Numbered from the stretch's first letter, positions 33,430 through 44,196 are shown. The stretch: 64,000 nt of DNA from Salinimicrobium marinum (GCF_014651535.1 NZ_BMXB01000002.1:496001-560000), one strand, 5' to 3'. Notes: generated from the letters alone by a model not told the origin. Made by a program: numbers and translations.

Positions 33430-35985
33430 TTATTCTTCGCTATCATCTGCAATTGTTGTGCCACCCTCGTTTTCGCCAGTCATATCAAGCTCTTCCTGAT
33501 CTGAAACCTCTTCTACATTTTCTTCTTCATTCATCACTTTTGCAACAGCTGCAATAGAATCATTTCCTTTAAGATTGATTAGTCTAACACCCTGGGTAGC
33601 TCGTCCCATAACGCGTAAACTATCTACAGAGGTACGAATTGCAATTCCAGATTTGTTAATGATCATAAGGTCATCCAGATCTGAAACGTTTTTAATTGCA
33701 ACAAGACTACCTGTCTTTGGAGTGATTGAAATGGTTTTCACCCCTTTTCCTCCACGGTTGGTGATTCTGTATATTGGCTCACCATCCTCAGGATCATCTA
33801 TATAAGTACGTTTTCCATATCCGTTTTCTGATACTACAAGCACGGTCTCTTCCTGCGGATTCTGAACAGCGATCATTCCAACCACTTCATCTTTGTCATC
33901 TGCCAGGGTGATACCTCTTACTCCGGAAGCATTCCTTCCCATTGGGCGGGTTTTGCTTTCTTCAAACCTAATGGCTTTACCACTTTTTAAAGCTAACATT
34001 ACCTGGCTGTTACCATTGGTAAGCCTTGCTTCAAGTAGCTCATCTCCTTCTCTAATAGTAATGGCATTGATACCATTAGTTCTCGGTCTGGAATACTGCT
34101 CAAGAGAGGTCTTTTTAACCTGTCCTTTCTTAGTTGCCATGATCACATAGTGACTGTTAATGTACTCTTCGTCCTTGAGATCTTTGGTACATATAAAAGC
34201 TTTCAGTTTATCATCCGGCTCCAGATTAATAAGGTTCTGTATCGCTCTTCCTTTAGAAGTTTTACTTCCTTCAGGAATTTCATAAACCCTCATCCAGAAA
34301 CATTTACCTTTTTCGGTAAAAAATAACATGTACTGGTGATTTGTTCCGACGAAAAGATTTTCAAGGAAATCTTCATTCCTTGTCGTAGATCCTTTCTGTC
34401 CTACTCCTCCCCTATTCTGAGTTTTATATTCGGTAAGAGATGTTCTTTTGATGTATCCTGCGTGAGAAATGGTGATTACCACCTGCTCATCGGGAATCAT
34501 ATCCTCCATGCTAAGATCTCCACCGGCATATTCTATGGTAGACCTTCTTTCATCTCCATACTTTTCTTTTACCTCAATCATCTCCTCTTTGATGACCTCC
34601 ATTCTGCGTTCTTTTCTCGCAAGAATATCTTTAAGGTCTTCAATGGTCAACATCAATTCATCATATTCTGTACGCAACTTATCCTGTTCCAGGCCGGTAA
34701 GTTGTCTCAATCGCATTTCAACGATGGCTTTTGCCTGAATTTCAGATAATTCGAAACGCTCTATCAACTTCGTTCTTGCTTCATCGGCATTACTGGAAGA
34801 TCTTATAAGTGCAATTACTTCATCAATATTATCTGAAGCAATGATGAGTCCTTCAAGGATATGAGCTCTTTCTTCAGCTTTACGAAGTTCATACTCTGTA
34901 CGACGTACCACCACATCATGCCTGTGCTCTACAAAATGAAAGATCATATCCTTCAGATTCAGCATTTGTGGGCGACCTTTTACAAGAGCGATGTTGTTTA
35001 CGCTAAAAGATGATTGTAACGCTGTATGCTTATATAAGGTGTTAAGAACGATATTAGGAATAGCATCCCTCTTGAGGATATACACTATTCTCATTCCATT
35101 CCGGTCAGACTCATCCCTTATTAGGGAGATTCCTTCTATTTTCCTGTCATTAACCAGTTCGGCTGTCTTCTTGATCATTTCCGCTTTGTTCACCTGGTAC
35201 GGAATTTCGGTAATGATCAAAGCCTCTTTTCCGTTGACTTCCTCGACGGTTGCTTTTGCACGAACAACAATCCGTCCACGACCGGTTTTAAAAGCTTCCC
35301 TTACCCCGTCATAACCATAAATGGTTCCTCCGGTTGGAAAATCGGGTGCTTTGATATGCTGTATCAGCTCATCGATCTCAATATCATGATTATCAATGTA
35401 AGCAATAATACCATCTACAACTTCAGCTAAATTGTGTGGCGGCATATTGGTTGCCATACCTACAGCAATACCACTGGCACCATTCACCAAAAGGTTTGGA
35501 ATCCTGGTTGGCAGCACCTTAGGTTCTTTAATGGTATCATCAAAGTTAAGCTGTGTATCTACGGTTTCCTTATCAATATCTGCCAACATGTCCTCACTGA
35601 TCTTACGCATTCGCGCCTCAGTGTATCGCATTGCTGCAGGGCTATCGCCATCGACAGAACCAAAGTTACCCTGGCCGTCCACGAGCATATAACGAAGGCT
35701 CCATTCCTGGGCCATCCTCACCATCGTATCGTAAACCGAAGAATCTCCATGCGGGTGATATTTACCTAATACTTCCCCAACAATCCTCGCAGATTTTTTA
35801 TGAGCTCTATTTGAAAGAACCCCAAGTTCATACATTCCATATAAAACCCTTCGATGTACAGGTTTTAAACCATCACGTACATCTGGCAGCGCACGTGACA
35901 CAATGACCGACATTGAATAATCAATGTAGGCCGATTTCATTTCATCTTCAATGTTGATAGGAATTAACTTTTCTCCTTCAGCCAT
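33430..35985 (-). CDS. gyrA: DNA gyrase subunit A
   Basis: An 851-aa subunit of the topoisomerase II that introduces negative supercoils, acting as A2B2 with GyrB (not in the window). The active-site Tyr121 ([10 protein letters not shown]) is followed by the C-terminal beta-pinwheel with its GyrA box ([10 protein letters not shown], about residue 540) and an acidic Glu-rich tail. In the quinolone region the sensitive-type residues Ser82 and Asp86 are kept (equivalent to E. coli Ser83 and Asp87). It is followed by the TPR gene. No convincing -7 promoter match is seen in the 242-bp divergent gap with clpC. Confidence 0.97.
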   Translation of the reverse strand: MAEGEKLIPINIEDEMKSAYIDYSMSVIVSRALPDVRDGLKPVHRRVLYGMYELGVLSNRAHKKSARIVGEVLGKYHPHGDSSVYDTMVRMAQEWSLRYMLVDGQGNFGSVDGDSPAAMRYTEARMRKISEDMLADIDKETVDTQLNFDDTIKEPKVLPTRIPNLLVNGASGIAVGMATNMPPHNLAEVVDGIIAYIDNHDIEIDELIQHIKAPDFPTGGTIYGYDGVREAFKTGRGRIVVRAKATVEEVNGKEALIITEIPYQVNKAEMIKKTAELVNDRKIEGISLIRDESDRNGMRIVYILKRDAIPNIVLNTLYKHTALQSSFSVNNIALVKGRPQMLNLKDMIFHFVEHRHDVVVRRTEYELRKAEERAHILEGLIIASDNIDEVIALIRSSSNADEARTKLIERFELSEIQAKAIVEMRLRQLTGLEQDKLRTEYDELMLTIEDLKDILARKERRMEVIKEEMIEVKEKYGDERRSTIEYAGGDLSMEDMIPDEQVVITISHAGYIKRTSLTEYKTQNRGGVGQKGSTTRNEDFLENLFVGTNHQYMLFFTEKGKCFWMRVYEIPEGSKTSKGRAIQNLINLEPDDKLKAFICTKDLKDEEYINSHYVIMATKKGQVKKTSLEQYSRPRTNGINAITIREGDELLEARLTNGNSQVMLALKSGKAIRFEESKTRPMGRNASGVRGITLADDKDEVVGMIAVQNPQEETVLVVSENGYGKRTYIDDPEDGEPIYRITNRGGKGVKTISITPKTGSLVAIKNVSDLDDLMIINKSGIAIRTSVDSLRVMGRATQGVRLINLKGNDSIAAVAKVMNEEENVEEVSDQEELDMTGENEGGTTIADDSEE

Positions 35986-36227
35986 AAATTCATTTATTTT
36001 GGTTCAAAAATCTAACGTGCCAATTTACGCATTTTAGGCCAGCTATCACCTATAACAGCCTATGTTTTCCCTTATTTTATTAACAAATTTTTATAGGTGC
36101 ATCGTTAATAAGTTCATTACTTTCTATTTTGATTTTTGAGAGTTATTTTGTCAATTAGCTAACACTCATAAAAGGTACGGTTTTTGAAACCTGAGTATAA
36201 AACAATTAGAGAGAAAGGAAATTTAAC

Positions 36228-38783
36228 ATGGATGATAATTTTTCACCAAGAGTAAAAGATGTCATAGCTTACAGCAAGGAAGAAGCTTTAAGACTCGGAC
36301 ATAATTTTATAGGAACAGAACACTTAATGCTTGGTTTACTGCGTGATGGCGACGGTAAAGCTATCAATATACTTCACGCCCTGGAGATAGATCTAACTCA
36401 TTTAAGGCGCAAAGTCGAAATTCTTAGCCCTGCTGAACCTGATGCTGCTGTAAATTCTAACGAAAAACGGAACTTGCACTTAACAAGGCAGGCAGAGCGT
36501 GCATTGAAAACAACTTTTCTGGAGGCCAAGCTTTTTCAAAGCTCTTCCATAAATACTGCACACCTTTTGTTGTGCATTTTAAGAAACGAAAACGACCCTA
36601 CCACCAAACTGCTTAATAAACTGAAGGTGGATTATGACGGAGTAAAAGACCAGTTTAAATATATGATCACCAATGAAGATGATTATAATATGGACAGTCC
36701 TACTGCCGAATCATTTTCAGATGAAGACGCTACCGCAGACGATTCAGGAAAGAGTAATCCTTTCTCAGGAACTACCGGAAAAACTTCTACCAAAAAGTCT
36801 AAAACCCCTGTTTTAGATAACTTTGGAAGGGATTTAACTGCCATGGCCGAGTTGGACAAACTTGATCCGGTTGTTGGTCGGGAAAAGGAAATTGAGAGAG
36901 TTTCTCAAATCCTTAGCCGACGTAAAAAGAACAATCCGCTCCTTATAGGGGAACCTGGTGTTGGAAAATCTGCCATTGCGGAAGGCCTGGCTTTACGAAT
37001 TGTAAAACGGAAAGTATCAAGAATTCTTTTTGACAAGCGTGTTGTAACGCTTGATCTTGCGAGTTTAGTCGCCGGTACAAAATACCGCGGGCAGTTTGAA
37101 GAGCGTATGAAAGCTGTGATGAACGAACTTGAAAAGAATGATGATATTATTCTTTTTATTGACGAGATTCACACCATTGTTGGTGCAGGAGGTGCCACAG
37201 GAAGCCTGGATGCAAGTAATATGTTCAAACCTGCCCTAGCAAGGGGAGAAATTCAATGTATTGGTGCTACCACGCTTGATGAGTACCGACAATATATTGA
37301 AAAGGATGGAGCTTTAGAAAGGCGTTTCCAAAAAGTAATTGTGGAACCTACCACTGTAGAAGAAACAATTCAAATTTTGAACAACATCAAAGATAAATAT
37401 GAGGAGCATCACCACGTTTCTTATACAGATGAAGCCATTCAAGCCTGTGTTACGCTGACAAATCGTTATATGACTGACAGGTTTTTACCAGACAAGGCTA
37501 TTGATGCTTTAGATGAAGCAGGTTCTCGTGTTCATATTACGAACATTGAAGTTCCGAAGCAAATTTTGGAGCTTGAGCGAAAACTGGAAGAAGTACGTGA
37601 AAACAAGAATTCTGTTGTCAAAAAACAGAAATATGAAGAGGCTGCAAAACTTCGGGATGATGAGAAAAATCTTGAAAAAGAGCTGGCAATCGCCCAGGAG
37701 CGTTGGGATGAAGAATCCAAATCTCACCGGGAAACAGTCTCTGAAGACAATGTAGCTGATGTGGTATCCATGATGACAGGGATTCCTGTTAACAGAATTG
37801 CACAAACTGAAATTAACAAACTGGCAGAATTGCCAAATTTGATCAAAGGAAAAGTAATTGGTCAGGACGAAGCGGTTGGAAAAGTGGTGAAGGCCATTCA
37901 GAGAAACCGTGCCGGACTTAAAGACCCAAATAAACCGATTGGGTCCTTTATCTTCCTGGGACAAACAGGAGTTGGTAAAACACAGCTTGCAAAGATACTT
38001 TCCAGGGAATTGTTTGACAGCGAAGATGCACTCATTCGAATCGATATGAGTGAGTATATGGAGAAATTTGCCGTGAGCCGTTTAATTGGTGCACCTCCGG
38101 GATACGTAGGTTATGAAGAAGGCGGACAGCTAACGGAGAAAGTAAGACGTAAACCTTATGCGGTGATCTTACTTGACGAGGTAGAAAAAGCCCATCCCGA
38201 TGTCTTCAATATGCTGTTACAGGTATTGGATGACGGTTATTTAACCGATAGTTTAGGACGTAAAATCGATTTTAGGAACACGATCATCATTATGACTTCC
38301 AACATTGGAGCCAGAAAACTGAAAGATTTTGGACAGGGAGTTGGATTTGGAACTGCCGCGAAGAAATCTCAGATTGATGAGAATGCAAGAGGTGTTATTG
38401 AGAATGCTCTTAAAAAAGCTTTTGCTCCGGAATTTCTGAACAGGGTTGATGATGTGGTAATATTCAATGCTCTTGAACAGGAACACATTCACAAGATCAT
38501 TGATATTGAGCTTGAAAAGCTCTTCGGAAGAATTGGAACCCTCGGTTACGATTTGAAGCTGAGCACAAAAGCCAAAGATTATATTGCTGAAAAAGGATTC
38601 GACCGTCAGTTTGGTGCAAGACCTCTAAACAGAGCTATTCAAAAATATATTGAAGATGCCCTGGCAGAAGAGATCATCACATCAAATGTTTCTGAAGGAG
38701 ATAAGATCTTTATGGATTTTGATGAGGAGAAAAAAGAGCTCACCATCAATATTGAAAAGACTAAAAAAGAAACTGAATCTTAA
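36228..38783 (+). CDS. clpC: ATP-dependent Clp protease ATP-binding subunit ClpC
   Basis: An 851-aa Hsp100 AAA+ unfoldase that feeds substrates to ClpP (ClpP not in the window). It has an N-terminal double Clp-N repeat (about 1-145), AAA domain 1 with Walker A GEPGVGKS near 240, a UVR motif (KQKYEEAAKLRDDEKN) near 465 marking the ClpC rather than ClpB class, AAA domain 2 with GQTGVGKT near 577, and a C-terminal D2-small domain. It is monocistronic, with a terminator at 38807-38836. The upstream 242 bp to gyrA hold the divergent promoters but no sharp consensus. Confidence 0.96.
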   Translation: MDDNFSPRVKDVIAYSKEEALRLGHNFIGTEHLMLGLLRDGDGKAINILHALEIDLTHLRRKVEILSPAEPDAAVNSNEKRNLHLTRQAERALKTTFLEAKLFQSSSINTAHLLLCILRNENDPTTKLLNKLKVDYDGVKDQFKYMITNEDDYNMDSPTAESFSDEDATADDSGKSNPFSGTTGKTSTKKSKTPVLDNFGRDLTAMAELDKLDPVVGREKEIERVSQILSRRKKNNPLLIGEPGVGKSAIAEGLALRIVKRKVSRILFDKRVVTLDLASLVAGTKYRGQFEERMKAVMNELEKNDDIILFIDEIHTIVGAGGATGSLDASNMFKPALARGEIQCIGATTLDEYRQYIEKDGALERRFQKVIVEPTTVEETIQILNNIKDKYEEHHHVSYTDEAIQACVTLTNRYMTDRFLPDKAIDALDEAGSRVHITNIEVPKQILELERKLEEVRENKNSVVKKQKYEEAAKLRDDEKNLEKELAIAQERWDEESKSHRETVSEDNVADVVSMMTGIPVNRIAQTEINKLAELPNLIKGKVIGQDEAVGKVVKAIQRNRAGLKDPNKPIGSFIFLGQTGVGKTQLAKILSRELFDSEDALIRIDMSEYMEKFAVSRLIGAPPGYVGYEEGGQLTEKVRRKPYAVILLDEVEKAHPDVFNMLLQVLDDGYLTDSLGRKIDFRNTIIIMTSNIGARKLKDFGQGVGFGTAAKKSQIDENARGVIENALKKAFAPEFLNRVDDVVIFNALEQEHIHKIIDIELEKLFGRIGTLGYDLKLSTKAKDYIAEKGFDRQFGARPLNRAIQKYIEDALAEEIITSNVSEGDKIFMDFDEEKKELTINIEKTKKETES

Positions 38784-38806
38784 TCAGTTGAAAATTGTAT
38801 AAAATG

Positions 38807-38836
38807 AAAACCCTGTGAGAAATCTCCCAGGGTTTT
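38807..38836. terminator. Bidirectional terminator between clpC and the his operon
   Basis: AAAACCCTG (38807-38815) pairs with CAGGGTTTT (38828-38836); an inner GAGA/TCTC pairing extends the stem past a single mismatch. It ends both clpC and hisIE. Confidence 0.85.
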
Positions 38837-38859
38837 TTCATGTCTGATAAATCAGCAGA

Positions 38860-39456
38860 TCAATGTCTTCTTTCTAAAACTTTCACCACGTCCTTCAGAG
38901 AATAACCTTTCTGTTGTAGTAGAATTAAATAATGGAAAAGCAGGTCTGCACTTTCATCAAGAAAAAGATCATCATTATCATCTTTTGCTTCGATCACAAC
39001 TTCCACAGCTTCTTCCCCCACTTTCTGGGCAATTTTATTGACACCACTTTGGAATAGGGAAGCCACATAGCTTTTTTCATTATCAGGGTTATTTTTCCGG
39101 TCAGAAATAACATTTTCCAGTTCTGAAATAAATCCGAAGTTGGTTTTATTTTCTTCTCCCCAGCAGGTGTCCGTTCCTTTGTGGCAGGTTGGCCCCTGCG
39201 GATTCACACTTAGCAACAATGTATCATTATCGCAATCTAATTTCAGTTCAACCAGATTTAAAAAATTGCCACTCTCCTCGCCTTTGGTCCATAACCGCTG
39301 TTTGCTACGGCTGTAGAAAGTAACCTTTTTAGTGTCCAGAGTTTTGCGGTAGGCTTCTTCGTTCATATATCCCAGCATCAGTACATTTTTAGTCACTGAA
39401 TCCTGAACAATTGCCGGTACTAATCCGTCCTTATCTTTACTAAAATCTATTTCCAT
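38860..39456 (-). CDS. hisIE: Bifunctional phosphoribosyl-AMP cyclohydrolase / phosphoribosyl-ATP pyrophosphatase
   Basis: A 198-aa fusion performing steps 2 and 3 of histidine synthesis in the cytoplasm. The HisI half (about 1-105) has the Zn-ligand segments LDCDNDTLLL, GPTCHKGTDTCW; the HisE half (about 110-198) is an all-alpha MazG-like domain with the EEAVEVVIEA metal-binding helix. It is last in the his operon, after a 214-bp spacer that separates it from hisF. Confidence 0.96.
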   Translation of the reverse strand: MEIDFSKDKDGLVPAIVQDSVTKNVLMLGYMNEEAYRKTLDTKKVTFYSRSKQRLWTKGEESGNFLNLVELKLDCDNDTLLLSVNPQGPTCHKGTDTCWGEENKTNFGFISELENVISDRKNNPDNEKSYVASLFQSGVNKIAQKVGEEAVEVVIEAKDDNDDLFLDESADLLFHYLILLQQKGYSLKDVVKVLERRH

Positions 39457-39670
39457 ATTTAAAAACTTTAATTTCTATCTCAATTAGAGATGTAAATTTT
39501 AATGAGAAAATACCAGGGTTTGTTTTCGCCATTAAGTGCTACGACTTATCCGCCTTTAAAAGGAGGACTCGACATGACATTGCCATGGAACCTTTTTATG
39601 GAACTTATCCTGGCTCCTGGTTCTTTTCTCTTTTCTTTTCAACTTCTAACTTCTAATCTCGTACTTCTTT
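39457..39670. other. 214-bp non-coding spacer in the his operon with hairpin and heptamer tract
   Basis: It lies between hisF and hisIE, much longer than other spacers in this operon. It contains an imperfect hairpin (TCCGCCTT with AAGGAGGA near 39549-39567) and, towards hisF, a pyrimidine-rich 7-bp periodic tract (near 39644-39670, units CTAACTT, CTAATCT). An open frame across it (39502-39738) has no coding character. It looks like insertion of a degraded intergenic repeat. Confidence 0.5.
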
Positions 39671-40426
39671 TTACAGTCTTACTTCAATATCCTGTGCCCG
39701 CATTTCCATTTTCAGATCCTTTATTTCAATTTCCTTGAAATGAAAAACACTCGCCGCAAGGGCTGCATCAGATTTTCCCTCAATAAAAGTATCACAAAAA
39801 TGCTGAATAGTGCCTGCTCCTCCCGAAGCTATGATAGGGATGGAACGCTCTGAAGAAAGTTTAGCCAGGGCTTCATTTGCAAACCCCGATTTTGTACCAT
39901 CGTGGTTCATGGAAGTAAAAAGAATTTCACCGGCACCACGTTCTTCCACTTCTTTTGCCCAGTCGAACAAATTTAAATTGGTAGGGACTTTTCCACCAAC
40001 CAGATGCACGATCCATTCTCCGTTTACCTCTTTCGCATCAATCGCTACGGTAATACACTGACTGCCAAACTTCGCCACCAGATCATTGATCAACTGCGGA
40101 TTCTTGACTGCTGAAGAATTTATCGAAACCTTATCTGCTCCGTTCTGCAACAGCACATCTACGTCTTCCACCGAAGAGATCCCGCCACCTACAGTAAAAG
40201 GAATATTCACTGCAGCTGCCACCCGTAGCACTAAATCGGCCAGAGTTTTTCTTTTCTGCTCTGTTGCAGTAATATCCAAAAACACCAATTCATCGGCCCC
40301 GGAATCTGAATAGATCTTCGCCAGCTCTACAGGATCACCGGCATCCCGCAGTTCCAGGAAGTTCACACCTTTTACAGTACGTCCGTTTTTGATATCCAGG
40401 CACGGGATTATTCTTTTTGTTAGCAT
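39671..40426 (-). CDS. hisF: Imidazole glycerol phosphate synthase, cyclase subunit
   Basis: A 251-aa TIM barrel that uses ammonia from HisH to convert PRFAR into imidazole glycerol phosphate and AICAR. Catalytic Asp11 (PCLDIKNGR) and Asp130 (VAIDAKE) are both present, as are the phosphate-binding glycine loops (GGGISS, ASGGAG). It is part of the his operon, 105 bp downstream of hisA. Confidence 0.97.
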   Translation of the reverse strand: MLTKRIIPCLDIKNGRTVKGVNFLELRDAGDPVELAKIYSDSGADELVFLDITATEQKRKTLADLVLRVAAAVNIPFTVGGGISSVEDVDVLLQNGADKVSINSSAVKNPQLINDLVAKFGSQCITVAIDAKEVNGEWIVHLVGGKVPTNLNLFDWAKEVEERGAGEILFTSMNHDGTKSGFANEALAKLSSERSIPIIASGGAGTIQHFCDTFIEGKSDAALAASVFHFKEIEIKDLKMEMRAQDIEVRL

Positions 40427-40457
40427 AGTCTATGTTCTTTTTGCATCACATCATTGT

Positions 40458-40522
40458 GTCATTCTGAATTTGCTTCAGCATCTTACATAAGAAACTCAAT
40501 TATATTACCAGCTTGACGTCAG
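40458..40522. repeat. Bacteroidota-type intergenic repeat fragment between hisA and hisF
   Basis: GTCATTCTGAATTTGCTTC (40458-40476), continuing into a CAGCATCTTA-like part and ending with a TTGACGTCAG segment. It resembles the widespread intergenic GTCATTCTGAA..TCAG repeat of Bacteroidota genomes from memory; this copy looks truncated and lacks the inverted partner arm. Confidence 0.45.
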
Positions 40523-40531
40523 TTTTTTTTA

Positions 40532-41257
40532 TTAATTTTGAAGGATAAATTCTTCCAGTTGCTTTAGGCTTATTCTACTTTCATAAATAGCCTTTCCAAT
40601 AATAGTCCCTTCACAGCCAATTTCGGCAAGCAAAGGAAGATCATCAAAAGTGGCAATCCCTCCGGATGCTATTAATTTTATGTTTTCAGTCTCTTCAAGG
40701 ATCCTTCGGTAAAGATCTGCTGAAGGTCCGTCCAGCATTCCGTCTTTAGAAATATCTGTACAGATTACGTACTGCACTCCTTTCTGCTCATACTGCTGAA
40801 TAAATGGTATTAATTCAAGATCAGATTCTTCCAGCCATCCATTGGTGGCTACTTTTTCATTATTGGCATCGGCTCCTAAAATGATCTTTTCACTGCCAAA
40901 TTTATGAAGCCAGCTTTCAAAGATATCAGGATTTTTCACAGCAATACTTCCCCCGGTGACCTGGGTCGCGCCGCTTTCAAAAGCTATTTGCAGATCCTTA
41001 TCTGATTTTAATCCGCCGCCAAAATCAATTTTCAGCTGAGTTTTAGAGGCTATCTGTTCCAGCACCTTGTGATTTACTATATGTTTGGATTTAGCTCCAT
41101 CAAGATCCACCAGGTGCAGGTACTGAATTCCATGAGCCTCGAATTCTTTCGCTACTTCCAACGGATTTTCATTATATATTTTCTTTGTGTTGTAATCACC
41201 CCTGGAAAGCCTTACGCATTTTCCATCGATGATGTCTATGGCTGGAATTATTCGCAT
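40532..41257 (-). CDS. hisA: ProFAR isomerase
   Basis: A 241-aa TIM barrel, paralogous to HisF, that performs the Amadori isomerisation of ProFAR to PRFAR (step 4). Catalytic Asp8 ([10 protein letters not shown]) and Asp130 (ILGADAN) are present, as are the phosphate sites GGGLKS and ASGGIA. It starts 17 nt after the hisH stop. Confidence 0.97.
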   Translation of the reverse strand: MRIIPAIDIIDGKCVRLSRGDYNTKKIYNENPLEVAKEFEAHGIQYLHLVDLDGAKSKHIVNHKVLEQIASKTQLKIDFGGGLKSDKDLQIAFESGATQVTGGSIAVKNPDIFESWLHKFGSEKIILGADANNEKVATNGWLEESDLELIPFIQQYEQKGVQYVICTDISKDGMLDGPSADLYRRILEETENIKLIASGGIATFDDLPLLAEIGCEGTIIGKAIYESRISLKQLEEFILQN

Positions 41258-41264
41258 TTTTTAG

Positions 41265-41292
41265 TATTGAGATATTAGTATTGAGTATTGAG
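41265..41292 (-). repeat. Heptamer repeat forming the end of hisH and the hisH-hisA junction
   Basis: Four 7-bp units; on the minus strand CTCAATA CTCAATA CTAATAT CTCAATA. The first units encode the last residues of HisH and its TAA stop. Confidence 0.7.
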
Positions 41293-41895
41293 ATTCCACT
41301 CCTCTTTCGGGGGTTGGAGGGCTAGAAAATTTTCCAAAATCTGCTCTCCCGCATTGCTGCTCTTTTCAGGGTGGAATTGTACTCCATAAAAATTGTCTTT
41401 TTTTAATGCCGAAGCATATTCTACTCCGTATTCGGTGGTTGCGATAGCTTCTTCGCACGCAGGTGCGAAAAAACTGTGCACCAGGTAAATATATTCCTGC
41501 TCCCGAATTCCTTCAAAAAGAGAAGATTTTAAATTATAGATATGGTTCCATCCTATTTGCGGCACTTTCACATTTCCTGTAAATTTCTTGACATCAACGT
41601 CAAAGATACCGAGGCCGGTGGTATCTCCTTCTTCCGAATGTTTGCACATTAGCTGCATTCCAAGGCAGATACCCAATACTGGTTGAGTAAGTTCAGGGAT
41701 GATTTTATCAAGTCCGGTGGCTTTTAGTTTTCGCATGGCGCTACTGGCTTCACCAACACCTGGAAAAATAACTCTATCTGCAGCACGAATTTCATCTGCA
41801 TCACTCGTTAGCACTCCTTCGTATCCGTGACGTTGTAAGGCGAACTTGATGCTTTGTATATTTCCTGCCCCGTAATTAATTATTGCTATTTTCAA
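41275..41895 (-). CDS. hisH: Imidazole glycerol phosphate synthase, glutamine amidotransferase subunit
   Basis: A 206-aa class I glutaminase that supplies ammonia to HisF. The catalytic triad is visible: Cys77 (LGICLGMQ), His175 and Glu177 (VQFHPEKSS). The last six residues, NLNTQY, and the stop are encoded by a heptamer repeat, so the tail beyond the fold seems to be acquired from repeat DNA. A similar repeat tract separates it from hisB. Confidence 0.96.
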   Translation of the reverse strand: MKIAIINYGAGNIQSIKFALQRHGYEGVLTSDADEIRAADRVIFPGVGEASSAMRKLKATGLDKIIPELTQPVLGICLGMQLMCKHSEEGDTTGLGIFDVDVKKFTGNVKVPQIGWNHIYNLKSSLFEGIREQEYIYLVHSFFAPACEEAIATTEYGVEYASALKKDNFYGVQFHPEKSSNAGEQILENFLALQPPKEEWNLNTQY

Positions 41896-41909
41896 AATTT
41901 AAATTTTTA

Positions 41910-41951
41910 TCTAATTTCTCAAATCTCAGGTCTAAAACCTCACATCTACTA
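41910..41951 (+). repeat. Heptamer repeat between hisB and hisH
   Basis: Six 7-bp units on the plus strand: TCTAATT TCTCAAA TCTCAGG TCTAAAA CCTCACA TCTACTA. In phase it reads CTCANNT-like, the same consensus as 41265-41292 and 52757-52784 but in opposite orientation. It runs into the hisB stop codon. Confidence 0.65.
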
Positions 41952-43085
41952 CAGCATTCCTTTTGTAGATGGTAAAATCATTTTTTCGGGATCCTGTTTA
42001 ACAGCCACTTTAATTGCTTTGGCAAAAGCTTTAAAAATAGCTTCTATTTTGTGATGTTCATTGGTACCTTCAGCTTTCACATTGAGGTTTGCTTTGGCGC
42101 CGTCTGTGAAGGATTTGAAAAAATGATAAAACATTTCTGTTGGCATTTCACCGATCTTTTCCCTCTGAAAATCTGCTTCCCAAACCAGCCAGTTTCTTCC
42201 GCCGAAATCAATCGCTACCTGTGCCAGGCAGTCGTCCATAGGCAAAGTAAATCCGTAGCGTTCAATTCCCATTTTGTTGCCGAGAGCTTTCGAAAAAACC
42301 TCTCCAAGGGCAATGGCCGTATCTTCAATGGTATGGTGTTCGTCCACCTCCAGATCTCCTCTTACCCGGATATCCAGATCCATTTGTCCGTGGCGGGCAA
42401 TCTGATCCAGCATATGATCAAAAAATTTGAGCCCGGTGTCGATATTGGCTTTTCCTGTGCCATCAAGGTTCAGATTGATGTAGATATCAGTTTCGTTGGT
42501 CTTCCTGCTGATTTCAGCTGAACGTTCTTTGAGCTTCAGAAATTCGTAAATATCTTTCCAGCTTTCGGTCTGGAGCGCAATGACGTCATCTAATTCTTCA
42601 CGTTCCACAGAAACTTCAGCACTACCTAAATCTTCGTGAGTTTTGATAAAAATTCCTTTGGCTCCAAGATTTTTGGCCAGTTCAATATCGGTGAGCCTGT
42701 CCCCTATCACAAAAGAATTCTCAAGATCGTATTCCCCACTATCAATATACTGGGTAAGTAATCCTGTACGTGGTTTTCTTGTTTCCGCATTTTCCTCAGG
42801 AAAAGTACGGTCGACACAAATTTCTGAAAATTTCACTCCTTCATTTTCAAAGGCTTTCAAAATAAAATTTTGTGCAGGCCAGAAGGTATCTTCCGGAAAA
42901 GAATTTGTGCCCAAGCCGTCCTGGTTTGTTACCATTATCAGCTCATAATCCAGCTCACTGGCAATTCTTGCCAGGTACTGAAAACAGTTTGGATAGAACT
43001 CAAGCTTATCTAAATGATCCAGCTGATAATCTTCAGGCTCCAGTACAATGGTCCCGTCTCTGTCTATAAATAGCAATTTTTTCAT
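41949..43085 (-). CDS. hisB: Bifunctional histidinol-phosphatase / imidazoleglycerol-phosphate dehydratase
   Basis: A 378-aa fusion performing the dehydratase step and the later phosphatase step. The N-terminal HAD phosphatase (about 1-165) has FIDRDGT with Asp8 and Asp10. The C-terminal IGP dehydratase (about 190-378) has the two Mn-binding motifs DEHHTIED and NEHHKIEA. It is 33 nt downstream of hisC. Confidence 0.97.
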   Translation of the reverse strand: MKKLLFIDRDGTIVLEPEDYQLDHLDKLEFYPNCFQYLARIASELDYELIMVTNQDGLGTNSFPEDTFWPAQNFILKAFENEGVKFSEICVDRTFPEENAETRKPRTGLLTQYIDSGEYDLENSFVIGDRLTDIELAKNLGAKGIFIKTHEDLGSAEVSVEREELDDVIALQTESWKDIYEFLKLKERSAEISRKTNETDIYINLNLDGTGKANIDTGLKFFDHMLDQIARHGQMDLDIRVRGDLEVDEHHTIEDTAIALGEVFSKALGNKMGIERYGFTLPMDDCLAQVAIDFGGRNWLVWEADFQREKIGEMPTEMFYHFFKSFTDGAKANLNVKAEGTNEHHKIEAIFKAFAKAIKVAVKQDPEKMILPSTKGML

Positions 43086-43118
43086 AGATTTTTATCTATT
43101 TATTTTCCGAAGAAAAGT

Positions 43119-44195
43119 TTATTGATTTTTGTGATTTACGGCTTCTACTTCAAGATTTTTCAAAGCAGTTAAAAGTTTTTCATTTTCCATAGCGGTCCCT
43201 ACCGTAAACCGCAGCGTATTTTCACACAAGGGTTGTGTAGTACGGTTCCTTATCACAATTCCCTGCTCCAGTAATTGCTTATATCTTGCGGTCGCATCAT
43301 CCACTTTTGCCAGAATAAAATTAGCATCGGAAGGGTAAACTTCTTCCACATAAGATATTTTGCTCAATTCTTCGTCCAGCAATTCTCGCTGTCCAAGTAA
43401 ATGTGCAATTTCAGATTTTACAGCATCCACATCTTCCAACCGTTCCAAAGCTTTTTGCTGAGTTAATTCATTGATATTATAAGGAGGTTTTATTTTATTC
43501 AGGATCCGGATTATTTCTTCGGATGCATAACAAATACCCAACCTGATTCCCGCCAGCCCATAAGCCTTTGAAAGTGTTTGTGTCACCACAAGGTTAGGAA
43601 ATTCATCCAGTTTTTCCAGCCAGCTATTTTCTTCAGAAAAATCTATGTACGCTTCATCGATCACTACCAGTCCCGCAAACCGCTGAAGAATTTCAGTAAC
43701 AGCAACTTCAGAAAAGCTATTTCCGGTAGGATTGTTGGGAGAACAGAGAAATATGATTTTGGTATTCTCATCTGCTTTTTCAAAAATTTCCTCCACATTC
43801 GGTTGAAAATTAGACGTCAATAGCACTTCCCTCTCCTCTACATCATTCACGTTTGCCAATACCTTGTACATCCCATAAGTTGGCGGCAGGGTGATCACGT
43901 TATCTATTTTAGGTTCGCAAAAAGCCCTGAAAATCAGATCCAGCACTTCATCGCTTCCATTCCCCAACAAAATCTGGGAGGTTTTTGCTTTTTTTTGCCT
44001 TGCCAGCTCCTGTTTTACTTTGTTCTGTTGTGGATCGGGATATCGGTTCACCCCATTTTCAAATGGATTCTCGTTGGCATCCAGAAATATCATTTCTTCA
44101 TCAATAGCCGTAAATTCATCCCTTGCGGAAGAATAAGGTTTTAGCCGGTTTACATTTTCCCGGACCAGATCATTTATTTTAAAGCTTCTCTTCAT
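43119..44195 (-). CDS. hisC: Histidinol-phosphate aminotransferase
   Basis: A 358-aa fold-type I PLP aminotransferase converting imidazole acetol phosphate to histidinol phosphate with glutamate. The PLP lysine is K210 (TLSKAYGLAGIRLG); NNPTG near 155 and the DEAYIDF segment (about 180) are typical. It starts 1 nt after the hisD stop, tightly coupled. Confidence 0.96.
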   Translation of the reverse strand: MKRSFKINDLVRENVNRLKPYSSARDEFTAIDEEMIFLDANENPFENGVNRYPDPQQNKVKQELARQKKAKTSQILLGNGSDEVLDLIFRAFCEPKIDNVITLPPTYGMYKVLANVNDVEEREVLLTSNFQPNVEEIFEKADENTKIIFLCSPNNPTGNSFSEVAVTEILQRFAGLVVIDEAYIDFSEENSWLEKLDEFPNLVVTQTLSKAYGLAGIRLGICYASEEIIRILNKIKPPYNINELTQQKALERLEDVDAVKSEIAHLLGQRELLDEELSKISYVEEVYPSDANFILAKVDDATARYKQLLEQGIVIRNRTTQPLCENTLRFTVGTAMENEKLLTALKNLEVEAVNHKNQ

Positions 44196-44196
44196 C

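Noticed and set aside
33430-35985. Quinolone-resistance substitution in GyrA
   Set aside because: The key Ser82 and Asp86 are the sensitive-type residues; no change seen.
39502-39738. 78-aa open frame in the hisF-hisIE spacer
   Set aside because: It overlaps the end of hisF antisense and the repeat-like tract; low complexity, no start context.
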